Positions 12,301-22,161 of a stretch of DNA of 64,000 nt are shown here, piece by piece. The stretch's first letter is position 1; the number at the start of each line of letters is the position of its first letter. The position numbers and the translations under genes were made by a program. Source of the DNA: Epichloe hybrida (Eukaryota; Ascomycota; Sordariomycetes; Hypocreales; Clavicipitaceae); assembly GCA_019022495.1 (NCBI GenBank), contig JAFEKR010000006.1, forward strand, positions 2,666,001-2,730,000, given 5' to 3'. Below the pieces are notes generated by a model. That model was not told the DNA's origin. It did not search any database and saw nothing but the letters and a program-made list of their open reading frames with translations.

Positions 12301-12816
12301 AAGCGCATCGTGCTGCCCCCGAAGACTCGAGGCAAGCGCGGCGGCGCGCGACCAGGTAGCGGGCGGCCTAGGAAACACCCTTTACCTCTCCCCAAGCGCC
12401 CTAGCCCCGAATGCGACACCGAGACCGAGACCGATTATACCGTGACCGACTCATCTTCAGACCCGACGGAAGCGACGGAAGCGACCGAGGCGACAGCAGC
12501 AACAGCAGCAACAGCAGCAACAGCAGCAACAGCAGCGGGCCAAGGCTCGTCGGGCAGCATTCCCACGCCCAAGCCCGAGCGGATGACGACGAGGTCGGAA
12601 AAGACGCAAGTACTCGAGATTGAGGACAGCGACGATGCGGGAGAAAACACGGCACTACCTGGTAGTGGGCTCAGAAACGATGCCAACGGAACGACCCAGC
12701 GGGATGATGAAGATGAAGATGAGGACGTGAGCGTGCGGGTGCGGCAAAGAATTGACAGGTCGTCGAGAATACGGCGACCGCCGGCCAAGTTTCGGGACGA
12801 TGACATGTGGAACTGA
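9325..12816 (+). CDS. KMT6: Polycomb PRC2 catalytic subunit, H3K27 methyltransferase (KMT6/EZH2)
   Basis: One uninterrupted 1163-aa frame. Order of parts: a Pro-rich N-terminus; a Cys/His zinc-binding stretch (CILGCLICYSHSCDHGEY, residues ~447-464); a SANT-like segment (RTWSDDERVVLRSLF, ~517); a Cys-rich pre-SET CXC domain (~618-718, with CAPRLCPCVDAGVLCEKFCG); and a SET domain (~724-858). The SET domain holds GCGYGLFTAEDI, the cofactor/catalytic core RYINHAS (R807-S813) and FFNYGEN (~849-855). The CXC-SET pairing identifies Enhancer-of-zeste rather than Set1, Set2 or Clr4. It trimethylates H3K27 in the nucleus as part of PRC2 (with EED and SUZ12 homologues) and silences subtelomeric and secondary-metabolite genes in filamentous fungi. 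The ~300-residue C-terminal extension is unusual: two AT-hook-like motifs (KRGPGRPRVKR, GARPGSGRPRK) and an Ala-Thr repeat near 12460-12540. Confidence 0.95.
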   Translation: MTATSFPSPPPLLHPHHHPAGHRDLPPDADRNQLAQAATLPSRLGAFGPINPPPMRRQQPAPPIPNRIERFATLSLKTVPTLRLVNGKAVNERPVPSPAFSAGQGLAMNMPSQSTPPRPATQPAPATEAAAVHGMTPKAQTEASVEWTMDKIVNQLQIWRQDMRERHSLLTGYILESTKPTDRRIHEGADLFANIRTPAVTEKKENTMRAKFKQHLKAKRDQREAHYVPICTKTNKDRVPSYRFHHVEIKKNILTPNTMLTFVPHLRDLEISEETKYNLWLKELEDIDLKSGFKPMNREDKQQLTIQGERAATVSLYLDTWLESLAMPGCTKSALISYMAAREPNNAITPRQKSDILHSQGVENTTPGANKAAKMFTDAFRRVFRDNLPAPKQIDLRRVLMLDESVDNIMDSKPIVKDVASLDATGPHGPHDDEDEDELAETNLATYCILGCLICYSHSCDHGEYDNKNMKRTFSISSCSHLSDVLKARRNARANDVVTNKICRRRCYRRSADHVRMHLHPRTWSDDERVVLRSLFTTASHSSFKGDPICLAAEFLDRSCDEVFAEFKSLGVALPQPEPSELRRVKNLSWYDRRRKVLLGDWQDHTITHAHQRRENLEPCSHNGPCAPRLCPCVDAGVLCEKFCGCSVEDCAYKFTGCACHSQGQTCQQNKKDKPCICVQLNRECDPQLCGSCGVLERADPLNADDSELHATGCRNCDLQRGVGKSLLLGQSQLEGCGYGLFTAEDIAQDHFIIEYVGELITHDEGVRREARRGDVFDEESNVSYVFTLLENEGIWVDAAIYGNLSRYINHASEHDTRGCNITPRILYVNGEYRIKFTAMRDIKAGEELFFNYGENFPNLTKKLLDDKAARKPEIKAKGSTRIRRSEAEKLVPRRKATKAERKRGPGRPRVKRDLPPGFALDMDAGRASTPRKRKRRLDEDEDDNEEFNPAAAQHRATAGDADESGRDSEEPGSASRLRRRFTKYGDPDTPLKRIVLPPKTRGKRGGARPGSGRPRKHPLPLPKRPSPECDTETETDYTVTDSSSDPTEATEATEATAATAATAATAATAAGQGSSGSIPTPKPERMTTRSEKTQVLEIEDSDDAGENTALPGSGLRNDANGTTQRDDEDEDEDVSVRVRQRIDRSSRIRRPPAKFRDDDMWN
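12460..12540 (+). repeat. In-frame trinucleotide-type repeat in KMT6
   Basis: Tandem GCGAC and (AACAGC)-like units encode an EAT/AAT Thr-Ala repeat in the C-terminal extension of the KMT6 product. The units stay in frame, so copy-number change would alter length without frameshift. Confidence 0.75.
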
Positions 12817-13463
12817 ATCAAGGTATATGCGTGTGACATGTCACGGGAATCTTTGGCATGGTGTTGTTAGCTTTTGATCTTTGATGTAGAAGTTGTATTG
12901 GCAGGGACAGATTTCTGCCACCAAGGCTGAGTGAGAACCTTGACACGAGTGATTTGACGACAGCAATTGACACCAAGCACGATGGCCATGGTGTCGTGCA
13001 CTATTGCAAGATGAAGCCGCAAGGCATGCGAGAATCTGGATCTCTGGGCCGTGGAGATGGATGGTGGGCCAGCCAGCCGGATTTTGCCAGATTTTGCCAG
13101 ATTTTGCAAGACTCGGCAAGATTTTGCAAGATTTTGCAAGCGGCAGCGAAGTGCATGCGCGCCCGCCACACAACGAGGCGATGACGTCGCATGCGGAACG
13201 AGGGAAGCACTTGTAATAGTCTGCAGCCAACCAAACACAAAACTGGCCACCTACGCCTTACGTATTCCTCGTCTCTCCCCATCTGTGCCAACCCAATCCC
13301 TCCCTACTACTCTGCAGACCTTGGCAATCCAATCCCATCCTCCCAACGCTACATCTCGGCCAAGTCCACGCACGACTCTTGGATCCTCTTCCGATTTATT
13401 TCTTTGACAGACAACTACCGCCCATCGCCCGCAGCAGCTGTCGCCTTCTTCCCCGCCGCCACC
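12817..13463. other. Intergenic region with a 10-bp tandem repeat
   Basis: Spacer between KMT6 and the BAP31-like gene (same strand). At about 13080-13141 a decamer close to GATTTTGCMA is repeated six times. The stretch from 13250 to the start codon is CT-rich, typical of a fungal promoter or leader. No gene is visible. Confidence 0.55.
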
Positions 13464-14355
13464 ATGACGCTCTACTACACTCTGGTGAGTTTTGTCCGTC
13501 ACGACTCACGATATATTGCGTCTTGCGCGTGAAAGAAGGGGGGCCAGCCCAATTGACTCGTACCAGGTCTTCTTTCTTCTCGTCTTGGAGATGGGGCTGT
13601 TCATGCTCCTTCTCGTCCCTCTTCCCTACACAGCCAAGCGAAAGGTCTTCACGTACGTAGCAGCCACCTTGCCACTTCCATCTCGACTTGCTCCAAAGCC
13701 GAGCTAACCACGTCATATACAGCTTCATCTCCGAAACCCCGTTTTGTCCAAGGTGATGCACTGGTTGCGCATCACCTTCATCTTCATCCTGATCCTCTTT
13801 ATTGACAGCGTGAACCGCGTATATCGCGTTCAGCTGGAAGTTATCGCTGCGGGAGAGCATACCTCCAAGGGACCGTAAGTCATGCATCATCCGTCATGCA
13901 TCACATACGCCGAGATGCGCAAGACGAAAGCTCTCCCCCACATGCACACCACGCTTGCCAAGAGAGACAATTGCTAATCATGATGCAAATCGGTGAGAAA
14001 CAGTGCCGTACTCGGCCACGAACGCCTCGAGGTCCAGGCCCGCAAGTTCTACTCCCAGCGCAACATGTACCTCTGCGGCTTCACCCTCTTCCTGTCGCTC
14101 ATCCTGAACCGCATGTACCACGTCCTCCTCGACAACATGCATCTCGAGGACAAGGTTAGGGCGTTTGAGAGCAACAAGAGCTACAAGGAGGGCAAGTCGA
14201 CCGAGGTGGCTGAGCTGCAGAAGAAGTTGGCCCAGAAAGAGACGGACTTGCAGACCCTGAAGAAGCAGAGTGAGCAGCTGCACAAGAGCTACAATGACCT
14301 CGGCGACCAAATGGCTGCCAAGGATGTTGATGGTGAAATCAAGAAGGCGAAATAA
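13464..14355 (+). CDS. BAP31-like ER membrane protein (Yet family)
   Basis: Four exons give 204 aa: 13464-13484, 13567-13656, 13723-13874 and 14004-14355. There are three transmembrane helices (about residues 7-25, 47-66 and 104-121), a charged coiled coil (about 140-195) and a C-terminal KKAK matching the KKXX ER-retrieval signal. IDSVNRVYRVQLE and ARKFYSQRNMYLCGFTLFLS are hallmarks of B-cell receptor-associated protein 31/Yet1-Yet3. These proteins act in cargo sorting, quality control and translocon-associated functions in the ER. Odd point: the strong donor GTACGT at 13653 would put exon 3 out of frame. Only the next overlapping donor (GTAGCA, 13657) keeps the frame open, changing the conserved FTFISE-type loop to FTYLHLRNP. 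See findings. The gene identity is certain; the exon 2 boundary is not. Confidence 0.88.
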
Positions 14356-15221
14356 ATTCAGTCGCCAAACGCCAAACGCCAAACGCCCGGATAACATGTT
14401 GTGCGGCAACGCGTGATGGAGGGTGCAGAGCAGTCTCTGGCACAATGTGAATTTGGGAATACAGTTACTTTATGGATATGAAGAGCTTGGAAAAAGTTCC
14501 CAAGGGAGAACCGAAGGGAGAATTCAGCAAAAAATACTATGAACCACTGTGCGTTCACCCATCTACCGAGACTTGGTGTGTTTCCCATGATGCAGCCCAG
14601 GACACAGGCCCGCATCGTTCAGCCAAGGGAGAAATATCGGCACGAGCGATGGAAACCAGGCGAAGAGGGTTTCTGTACAAGAGACCATCTGCTCTATCTA
14701 ATAAACTCTACTGCTGTAGATCTTCCAAAGTTGCAGTCTCCCAATTGTCTCAATTGTCTTCCAAGGACAAAGTCCTCTTGATCCTGCCCATAGTCGCTTG
14801 ACCCGTTGTTTGCTCAAGGGCATCAAAACAACATGGATGGATTTTCGTCACGACACCCGTGCGAGCAGGGAGTGGGGGTAAGAAACTAAAACACAATAAA
14901 ACTGGTCGGACATCAAGAAACTTTATCGACATAAAATCATATCGAATTACTACATTTTATCCATTCAAGAGTGCGAAACTTGCTGTTCCCGTGGCTGTGC
15001 AACACCCGAAATAATCGCTAGATCCCACCCAAAACAAAATGTAAACGACAGCTAGGATTGAAAATCAGGAGTGGGGGAAAAAGGGGGTATATAATGCCAT
15101 GAAAAAAAAAAGGTAATCAAGTTTCATTAATCACCGTATTTTTGTGTCATCAAATGTCTGCCCTGGAGGGGCGTGTATATATTTCGATGTAGCGAGTCTC
15201 CTCGCATTCTGATTTGTCGCC
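14356..15221. other. Convergent intergenic spacer
   Basis: Spacer between the BAP31-like gene (+) and the minus-strand gene ending at 15222. It begins with a short tandem repeat (CGCCAAA units, 14363-14385). A/T-rich stretches near 14880-15120 could carry polyadenylation signals. No gene is visible. Confidence 0.5.
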
Positions 15222-17646
15222 TCAGACCACGATGCTGATATTCCTACGTGACTCGGCCTCATCCACAGTAAATTGGAAGACGAATTTGAATAGATCCTGA
15301 AGAAATGCGTATCGCGGTGAGCTACTGCTCATTGCCATCACACTCTTGGCCATGTCTTGCGCCATGACCCGTTTGCTTCGAACGGGGAGGAGATGATTTC
15401 GTGGGAGGAAGGAGTCCGTGAGGATCGAGTTCTTGTATTGCTGGAGGAGTGTGGCATGACTCGGCAGAGAGCCGAATGACCCTGTCGGGAGGCCCTGTAC
15501 AAACTTTTGCAGGATAGCAGATTCCGTTTTTGGGTCAGTGATGGTGTCGCGGTTGAAGCCCATATTCATGGCGGCTCGGAGCACAAGTACTTTTGACCGC
15601 GAAATGTTGGGGTCTTCTGCTGCTGTGGTTGTGGTCGCTGTGCTGGATGTCCGATTGCTACCTCGCGAGTAGCTGGACATGTTGGATGCGTTGCTCGACC
15701 ACCGGCCTCCACGGCTGCCATCGCTACATGTTCCAAGGACCATGATGTTGGGCATTTGAGGCGAGTGGCTCTCCGGAGAGATGGGTGTGTCCTCAAACTC
15801 GGTTACGGGGGTCTCTGGGACAGGAGGTGGCTTGCGAGGCCGCTCTTCCTGATGACTGCCCTTCACGCTTTCGCGCTTGGAGTGAATTGAAGATCGGTTG
15901 GATTGTCGGCTATCTCTCCCGGACTGTTCGACAGGCTGTTGCGGGAAGAAGCTTGTCTGGCTGGGGCGAGGCGTGTTTCGGTCCGGGCGAATCTGCGTCC
16001 AGCCATCCCTGAAGATGTCACACAGGTCCCAGCATGCTTGAACTGCCGATCCCAGCAACTCCTCACCGAATGGCTTTCCGTCGCGTTTGTTTTGCCGAAG
16101 GCTGAAAAGCATCTCGGCAAGGCTCCAGCAGGCACTTAGAAGATGGTCCGTTTCCTCGGCCAACTCGCTTCTTTGTTTCATCAAGCGGTGACAGATGGTG
16201 ATGTAAAAATCCAGGGTTCTCTCTCTGAATGGCTCCGGGAGGTTCCTGCTGTCTTGGGCACTATAAAGGCTGCAGTCGATTTGTTAGCGAATACAATACC
16301 TCGGTAGACTACGTCAAGCGCCGTCATATCATACTGGTTGTTTAGCTCGAAGCTCACGCGAAGCACCGAGTCTGCAGTCTCATCCTTCTTTTGCCTGACA
16401 TCAAACAGGGCCTGGCAAAAGTCACGGCACAAGTCCAAGTTCATCCTCACACTGAGTGAGGCAGGATCCTTGTCTTGATTGTCGTATAAACGTTGACACA
16501 GTTTCCAACAGGTTTTCCATGCCTTTTCGTGAGCATCTGGGGTGCCGGAGCTATGGAAAATCCGTGCGCGGTGAATCGCACTGAGGCTGGCCAATGTATT
16601 ACAGAGAGTCCAGCATTCCTGCAGTGCCGTTCTTAGGGCAGCTATCTCATCATCAGCGGGCGGCAAGAAAGGGACACCGGGGTAGTCGTCATAGTCGTCA
16701 TCATCACCCTCGGCTTCGGTTTGCTCGTCGATTTCTGTAGTTCTTGTTAGAGACTAGAAATGTTACAAGTGCATTCGATGTCTTACTTTCGAGGCTGCTT
16801 GTGCTGCTGCTGGGCCTCAGTCTACTACCATCACTCAACATGTCTTGCAAGTCCTGAGCTCGGGGTGTGGCGCTGTCCACAGTATATCTGACGGGCTTGA
16901 CATCTGTTGAAATAGGAGGCCGAGCAGGATGCCCTGGTTTCTGAAGGGAAAGTAAGCGGATGAGCTTTCTTGAGATTGGGAGCAAAAATTGTTCAGCGCA
17001 CCTTTTCCACCGACCCATTGAGATCCGCTAGTGCTTCCTCGTTGGCTTTTGGGGATGTTCGCTCACTGGGTGGGCTTTGTTGGGCAGTGGAAGATGCAGA
17101 GGTCTGGCAGAGATTGTCAACAACTGAAGCTCTGGACAGAATCATTCGCAAAGGCAAGAGGCGTACCCAACTGGCAAAGCTTTCGGGGGCATGTATGACA
17201 GACACGGCCTCTTCTGTACTTGGCTGTCGCATGTTTTCGGGCAGGTTGGTGGTGAGCATGAGCAGCTAGTCCAGTCAGCATTTGAACGTCACTCGGTTTT
17301 ACTAGAGTACTGAAGACGAACCTCCGATGGCCGAGATATATCCCCATTGTGACCATGTTCAATCCCATCCGAAGCATCGTCCTCTATCTCTGTGGTTTCT
17401 GTACCGTTTGAAGTCACGGGCGATGGGCCAACTATATCGCTCGGACTCAACATGTTCATCGAATTTGATGATATGCGGTTGGCCGAGTTGGGTCGTAGCA
17501 TCATGGTCGAGTCCGTCGCTGGAGGGGGCGATGAGCTAGTGATTGGTTGTGTCAGTAATGAAGATTGTATGAGGTTCACGGAATATCTTGACTTACACAA
17601 CTCTGAACGGGGACCGGAGTCCATCCGCATCTGAGGATGCAGACAT
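15222..17646 (-). CDS. Conserved fungal protein of unknown function (possibly DUF7624)
   Basis: Six exons on the minus strand (17597-17646, 17322-17535, 17002-17265, 16787-16940, 16335-16734, 15222-16269) join in frame to give 709 aa. The first ~300 residues are mostly disordered and Ser/Pro-rich, with an acidic patch (AEGDDDDYDDYPG). The middle is helical with repeated Trp/Cys motifs (LQECWTLCNTL, AWKTCWKLCQRLYD, QACWDLCDIFRDGW), which suggests a helical repeat domain. A low-complexity Ser/Thr stretch follows. The C-terminal helical region contains KVLVLRAAMNMGF and ends QFTVDEAESRRNISIVV. I recall similar proteins annotated as DUF7624 in Pezizomycotina; this is unverified. No catalytic motif is visible, so a scaffold role is only a guess. 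Confidence 0.8.
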
Positions 17647-18986
17647 GGCGCCTTGTTTTCCAAAGTCAAAGAGCAAGTTACCAGTCGACGATCTCAAAGG
17701 AGCCTCCAGAGCCATAGCTTAAACGCTTTGAACATGTAGCCGCCGGCAACGATTAAGTCGCCAGTGATGCTTCTAGTCGAGTATATATATAAACCGACAA
17801 CTCTCGAATAGGACAGAACGATCATGGGAATCTCCGGCCCGGCCCAGGGATTACTCGAAGGGTCGAAGGGGCTGCTAATCCGGCCAGACCGACTTGTGGA
17901 ATCCGACGAGGCAGTGGAACAGTTGGGTCAGACGATGGATGGTAGCGTTCCAAAGTTGTATGCCCGGCTGTGCAGTCAACGGTCACAAGTGTGCGCTTGG
18001 TGTGTTGATGTGTTGATGTGCGGGGAGCTCTGAGGTCGCGATTTTGGGCCGCGTTTGCCAGCAAGCCTACAACAAGCCTACAATGTTAGGAAATTCCCCC
18101 GGATGGAGGGCAGGAGGGATTTGGGTCCGGCAGGTCGAGCGGACGGGATGGCCATGGTTTAAAAAGAGGCTCCGAGCGACGAGTGGTGCGCGTTGGTTGG
18201 TTTGGTTTGGTTTGGTTTTGAGCTGGTGGATGGACTGGATGGACTTGGAGTGGGCGGACCAGCCAGCACGAGCTGGGGTCTGGGGTCTGGTCACCGCTGG
18301 TGGCTGCCTCAGCCCCTGTCATTCTGCGTCCGACTACCCATGCAGGCCGCAGTACATATGTACATGCATGTAGGCTGGAATCCCACCCCCACGCGGGTAG
18401 ATAGTGGTGGATAGTACATAGAATCTGCAGTGGACTTACCAGACATTTCGCTGTCAACCACCAAGTGAAGCTGCGAGCCGAGCGTCGGTGGAACGGTGTG
18501 GGATCAGGAGGTTTGTACTCAGTCGGGGATGCGAGAATTGGAAAGTGGAAAGTGAGCCTGGCACCTGGGTGTGTTGGCCGAGAATGTGACCCGACTCCAA
18601 GATGAGAAGATGAGGCGCTTTCGAGCCTTGTATCGGAGCAGCTTGCTGGTCAATGCTGTTGGTTTGCTTGATGACGCTTGATGACTGCCTGAACCATCGC
18701 CATCGCCTCCCTCACCCGCACAAATATCCCACACTTTGTGCATACAACGGTGCGAGTCAACAAAAATTGGTCACACCAAACGACAAAATGGCTCATGGCG
18801 ACAGACGCAGATGGGTACCATGAATGCGAGAGGCAAATAACATATCGGCCGAGGTTCAATCCCACAACACGGTAACGATGTACATGTAGATAGATATCAG
18901 GCAAGTAACCAGCTATGGGTACTCGGGTACGTAGTACGTACCTCACAACAGCGACAGCCTTGTGAAACAGTCATTCGGTGAACTAT
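17647..18986. other. Intergenic region, no gene seen
   Basis: Upstream of the minus-strand gene. It contains a TTGGT/TTTGG-type simple repeat at about 18193-18220 and short overlapping open frames without recognisable similarity. It ends at the inverted-repeat element. Confidence 0.45.
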
Positions 18987-19446
18987 GGGTCACTAAACGC
19001 GCATACCTCCTTTTTTGAATGCGCATACCCCCTTAGTCCCAATCCGGAAGGACAGTCTCTATACCTACTTTTAGTGTGGCTCGCGTCTATTAATTTTTAC
19101 TATTATTAGAAAGGCGTATAGCGTTAATCACGTCTTTAGTGGTTGTATAAAAAGGCTATATCTTAAAGGATTTAATAGCTTTAATAGCTTTAAGGGATAA
19201 TATTATTACGTTACGTTACGTTGCGTTGCGTTGCGTTACGTTGCGTTGCGTTGCGTTGCATTACGTGATGCCTCGTGATAAAATTACAAGCGTTGCAAGC
19301 TTTGCATGTTACAGTGTGCTGCTCGTATTTACCACTAAAGAGAGCTAGTATATTTAGCGGGGGATTAGGTGAAAAGGTACTTCTTCCGTTTTAGGACTAA
19401 GGGGGTATGCGCATTCAAAAAAGGAGGTATGCGCGTTTAGTGACCC
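18987..19446. mobile_element. MITE with perfect 9-bp target duplication (element 1)
   Basis: A 460-bp element with near-perfect inverted termini of about 50 bp. The left end is GGGTCACTAAACGCGCATAC and continues through GAATGCGCATACCCCCTTAG; the right end is its complement. Directly outside both ends lies GTGAACTAT (18978-18986 and 19447-19455), a perfect 9-bp duplication typical of Mutator-like (MULE) transposition. The interior is AT-rich, has no transposase and holds a pentameric GTTRC-type tandem array (about 19203-19266). It shares the internal motif TAGTGTGGCTCGCGTCTA with the element at 37030-37390. Confidence 0.9.
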
Positions 19447-21405
19447 GTGAACTATTGGGCGCTCCGCTCAAAAGGGAACGTAGCTTTTTTGTTCCCGTTC
19501 CCCGTCTACCCTTTTTCTTTTCCTCGCAGAGGAGGTTATTATGGACGCCAGGACAGGCCCTGGTGCGGCCAACGCGTGGGGCTGCAGGAGGACAGGCCTC
19601 GGCGCTTAATTCAGGTGAAGTTGGCTGGCGGCTTGCTCCCGGCGGCGTCGTTTGATTTGCTAATTGTCTTTTGGTGTTGTGGTCTGCTCCGCTACATGTA
19701 GACTTGAGCTGAAAAGAATTGGATCGACAAGGGGAATCTTTCGGCAGCGTGTAATAGTCCGTAAGCAACACTGCATGGGCTGTACAGTTCTTGCAGTATT
19801 AAGGAGCAGCCATCGATGGTTTGCTCGCCCAGACTGCCCAGACTGCCCTGAAGCTCCAAGCTTTTCGACAAGATCGGGTTAAATGCTACCGTCGCTCGCT
19901 CACATTGGGCAATTGAAGTTCGCCCTCGTAGTTGGCCGCATTACAGAATCGCGGTCTGAGACTAGGGCCAACACACGCCAACACAGTCTGTTGTCAGCAC
20001 TTATGCATGGCTAGGATAGATGTCGTGGACGAATCGAGGTGCTCGTCACCTCACGGCGGCTTCGTAATACTTCGTAGACAAGTGAAGTCCAGTGGGTGGG
20101 GGCGCGAACTTGGGACGGGGGAAGGTGGGTTGAGCATTGGCAGGGTCTGTTGCGCGTCGCATTGTTTTTTGTTCGACGACCGACACGAACGACACTCGAA
20201 AATATTGTTTACACATAAAAGTATGTTGTCGGCTGGAGATGAGTTTCAAGCCATGCTCGCTTGCAGCGGCAGGACAAGTGAGCGAGACGTGTCAGAATCC
20301 CTGTATCACGTTGTACTTGGCATGCCAGCGGAAGGCTCCTTCCTCATGGCGCTTGGAAGTCCTCGCCCGTGCTCGGTGGCAAGCGGCAAGAAGGTGAGAA
20401 GTTCAAACAAAATTAAGAAACCCTCGTAGTGCGACTGAAACATTGATTCTGCCATTGGAGGAAACGCAAACACTAATCATCAAGTTAGGAAGCTGGAGCA
20501 TAGCAATGTCTTTGTGTGTCTGATCCGCAGTTTGCACTGCACTTATTCTGAACTCCGACTTTTTTGGTTGCAGCAGAGCCGGCCGGCCCATCGTACTCCG
20601 ACCCCGTAACTTGAGCATCGATAACTTGCCTTTTAGCCAAGGGAAGACATTTTCTGCAGGCCGATCCAAATGACTAGCGCAGTATCGATCGCGGTTAAAC
20701 GCATCCTTGCATGGATGGAGTAGCCGACTTTGGCGACCCAACGAGAGTCTGCCCACCGAACCGAGACCTGACCTATTGGTCAACATAACCGCGACTTCGT
20801 GGCGCAAGAAGTTTAGGCCACTGATTCATTACACTACGTCGGACAACCCTATTTCCAGTTTCAGGCCTAGCTAAGGCACCTTTGCATTGCATGCTTCTGC
20901 AAGCTCGACAACACTCCCTTCATATCTATGGCATAACAAGAGCGGAAACGCCTTGCACCAGATTGCAAACTTGCGGTGTGTATGACAGGTAGGGAAAGTC
21001 TTGGAGAGATGACTCAATGGATGTGTTCCAGAAAAAGACTCAGGAACATCATGACCGCGGGACAATGAAACAACAACTGCCTCATTGTAGCCGCATGAAT
21101 ATCGGACAGTGCCGGGCGCATTGTTACTGCTCACGACACGAGGGATAGCGAATTTAGGGAATGATAGACATCACAGCCAGCATAGTGTCAGAAGACCACG
21201 AGAGAGAACTGATTCGGACATTTTCCCCTATCACGATTGAATGGATACTTTAATGAAAGAAAATTGACTACAACCACAAAATCTCAATGGAAACTCGCAA
21301 ACATGCCTCAGTATAACCTTTTCGTGCGCCAAATCTATCGTCGGTTTGCCAAAAGACCCAAGAAACGCCATCCTATGCCTGAACATGTCACATCTGGATA
21401 TAAGC
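19447..21405. other. Intergenic region, no gene seen
   Basis: About 2 kb of normal composition between element 1 and RPB10. Several open frames of 70-165 codons overlap on both strands, but none has a recognisable domain or a consistent splice model. An intron-rich small gene like the dynein light chain cannot be excluded. Confidence 0.4.
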
Positions 21406-21823
21406 CTAGCTTACGCTAGTTCGTTGAGTCGCTGTTTCTTCTCATTGCGTCCGTCGGGGGTGTACCTAAACGCGGTCAGATTTTGGTTCGCCTGCAAAGC
21501 CGCAGGTCAGTCTTGATTGTGCGTACTTCAATAGCTTCTCAATGAGGTCGACGTGGGTCATGATCATGCGACGGCAGCAATACCGCTTCAGACCAAGTTC
21601 GTCCATGGCATCACTTTTGACACAAGTTAGCTTGCTGAGGCTCATGCCACAAAATCGATCCACGGAACGCTCACCCGTCGGTCTTTCTTGGGTCGGCAAT
21701 TAGTTGAAGATAGCGCTCCCAGAGGTCACCAGTGACCTGCAACAGTTAGCAAGTGGATGCTGAATTCGAAGCAGTGGTCATTATTACCTTGCCGCAGGAG
21801 AAACAGCGAATGGGAATGATCAT
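21406..21823 (-). CDS. RPB10: RNA polymerases I, II and III subunit RPABC5 (Rpb10)
   Basis: Four exons on the minus strand (21788-21823, 21675-21736, 21527-21613, 21406-21466) give 81 aa. The first exon encodes [12 protein letters not shown], the invariant N-terminus with the first CxxC of the zinc site. [13 protein letters not shown] follows, then [25 protein letters not shown] supplies the CC pair that completes the zinc site. Rpb10 is a small essential subunit shared by all three nuclear RNA polymerases and sits in the Rpb3-Rpb11 assembly platform. The last intron interrupts the codon before [15 protein letters not shown]. The gene is head-to-head with NAN1, with 338 bp between start codons. 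Confidence 0.95.
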
Positions 21824-22161
21824 GGTGGCGTTGCAAAGCTTGCGGGTTAAACGGCGATAAAATGATTGTAAAATAAAAGTTACGATTTTTGATGGAATCT
21901 GATTGCCTTCGCCAACAAAGCGCAAGGGTGAACTTTGACAATCCGCTGCTACCGATGTTTTGCCGCAACAATTTTCTTATCTTATCAGCAAAAAGTTCAC
22001 TGCGGGACCAAAATTTCTCTGGTAAGAGAGCAGCGACCCAAGCCGATCTTGCTGCAAGTCTGCGAATTCGTCGGCTCTGGTGCAAATTTCTTTACATCTT
22101 TGCGGTTGACATTGAATAAAGGAACTCTTTCTCTCTCAAGTAAGAGAGGATCACAGTTCAA
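21824..22161. promoter_or_regulatory. Shared divergent promoter RPB10/NAN1
   Basis: The only 338 bp between the start codons of RPB10 (-) and NAN1 (+), both serving ribosome and RNA-polymerase production, so co-regulation is plausible. No specific site is assigned. Confidence 0.6.

Noticed and set aside
19932..20429. A 165-codon plus-strand open frame
   Set aside because: No domain, and competing frames on both strands; insufficient to call a gene.
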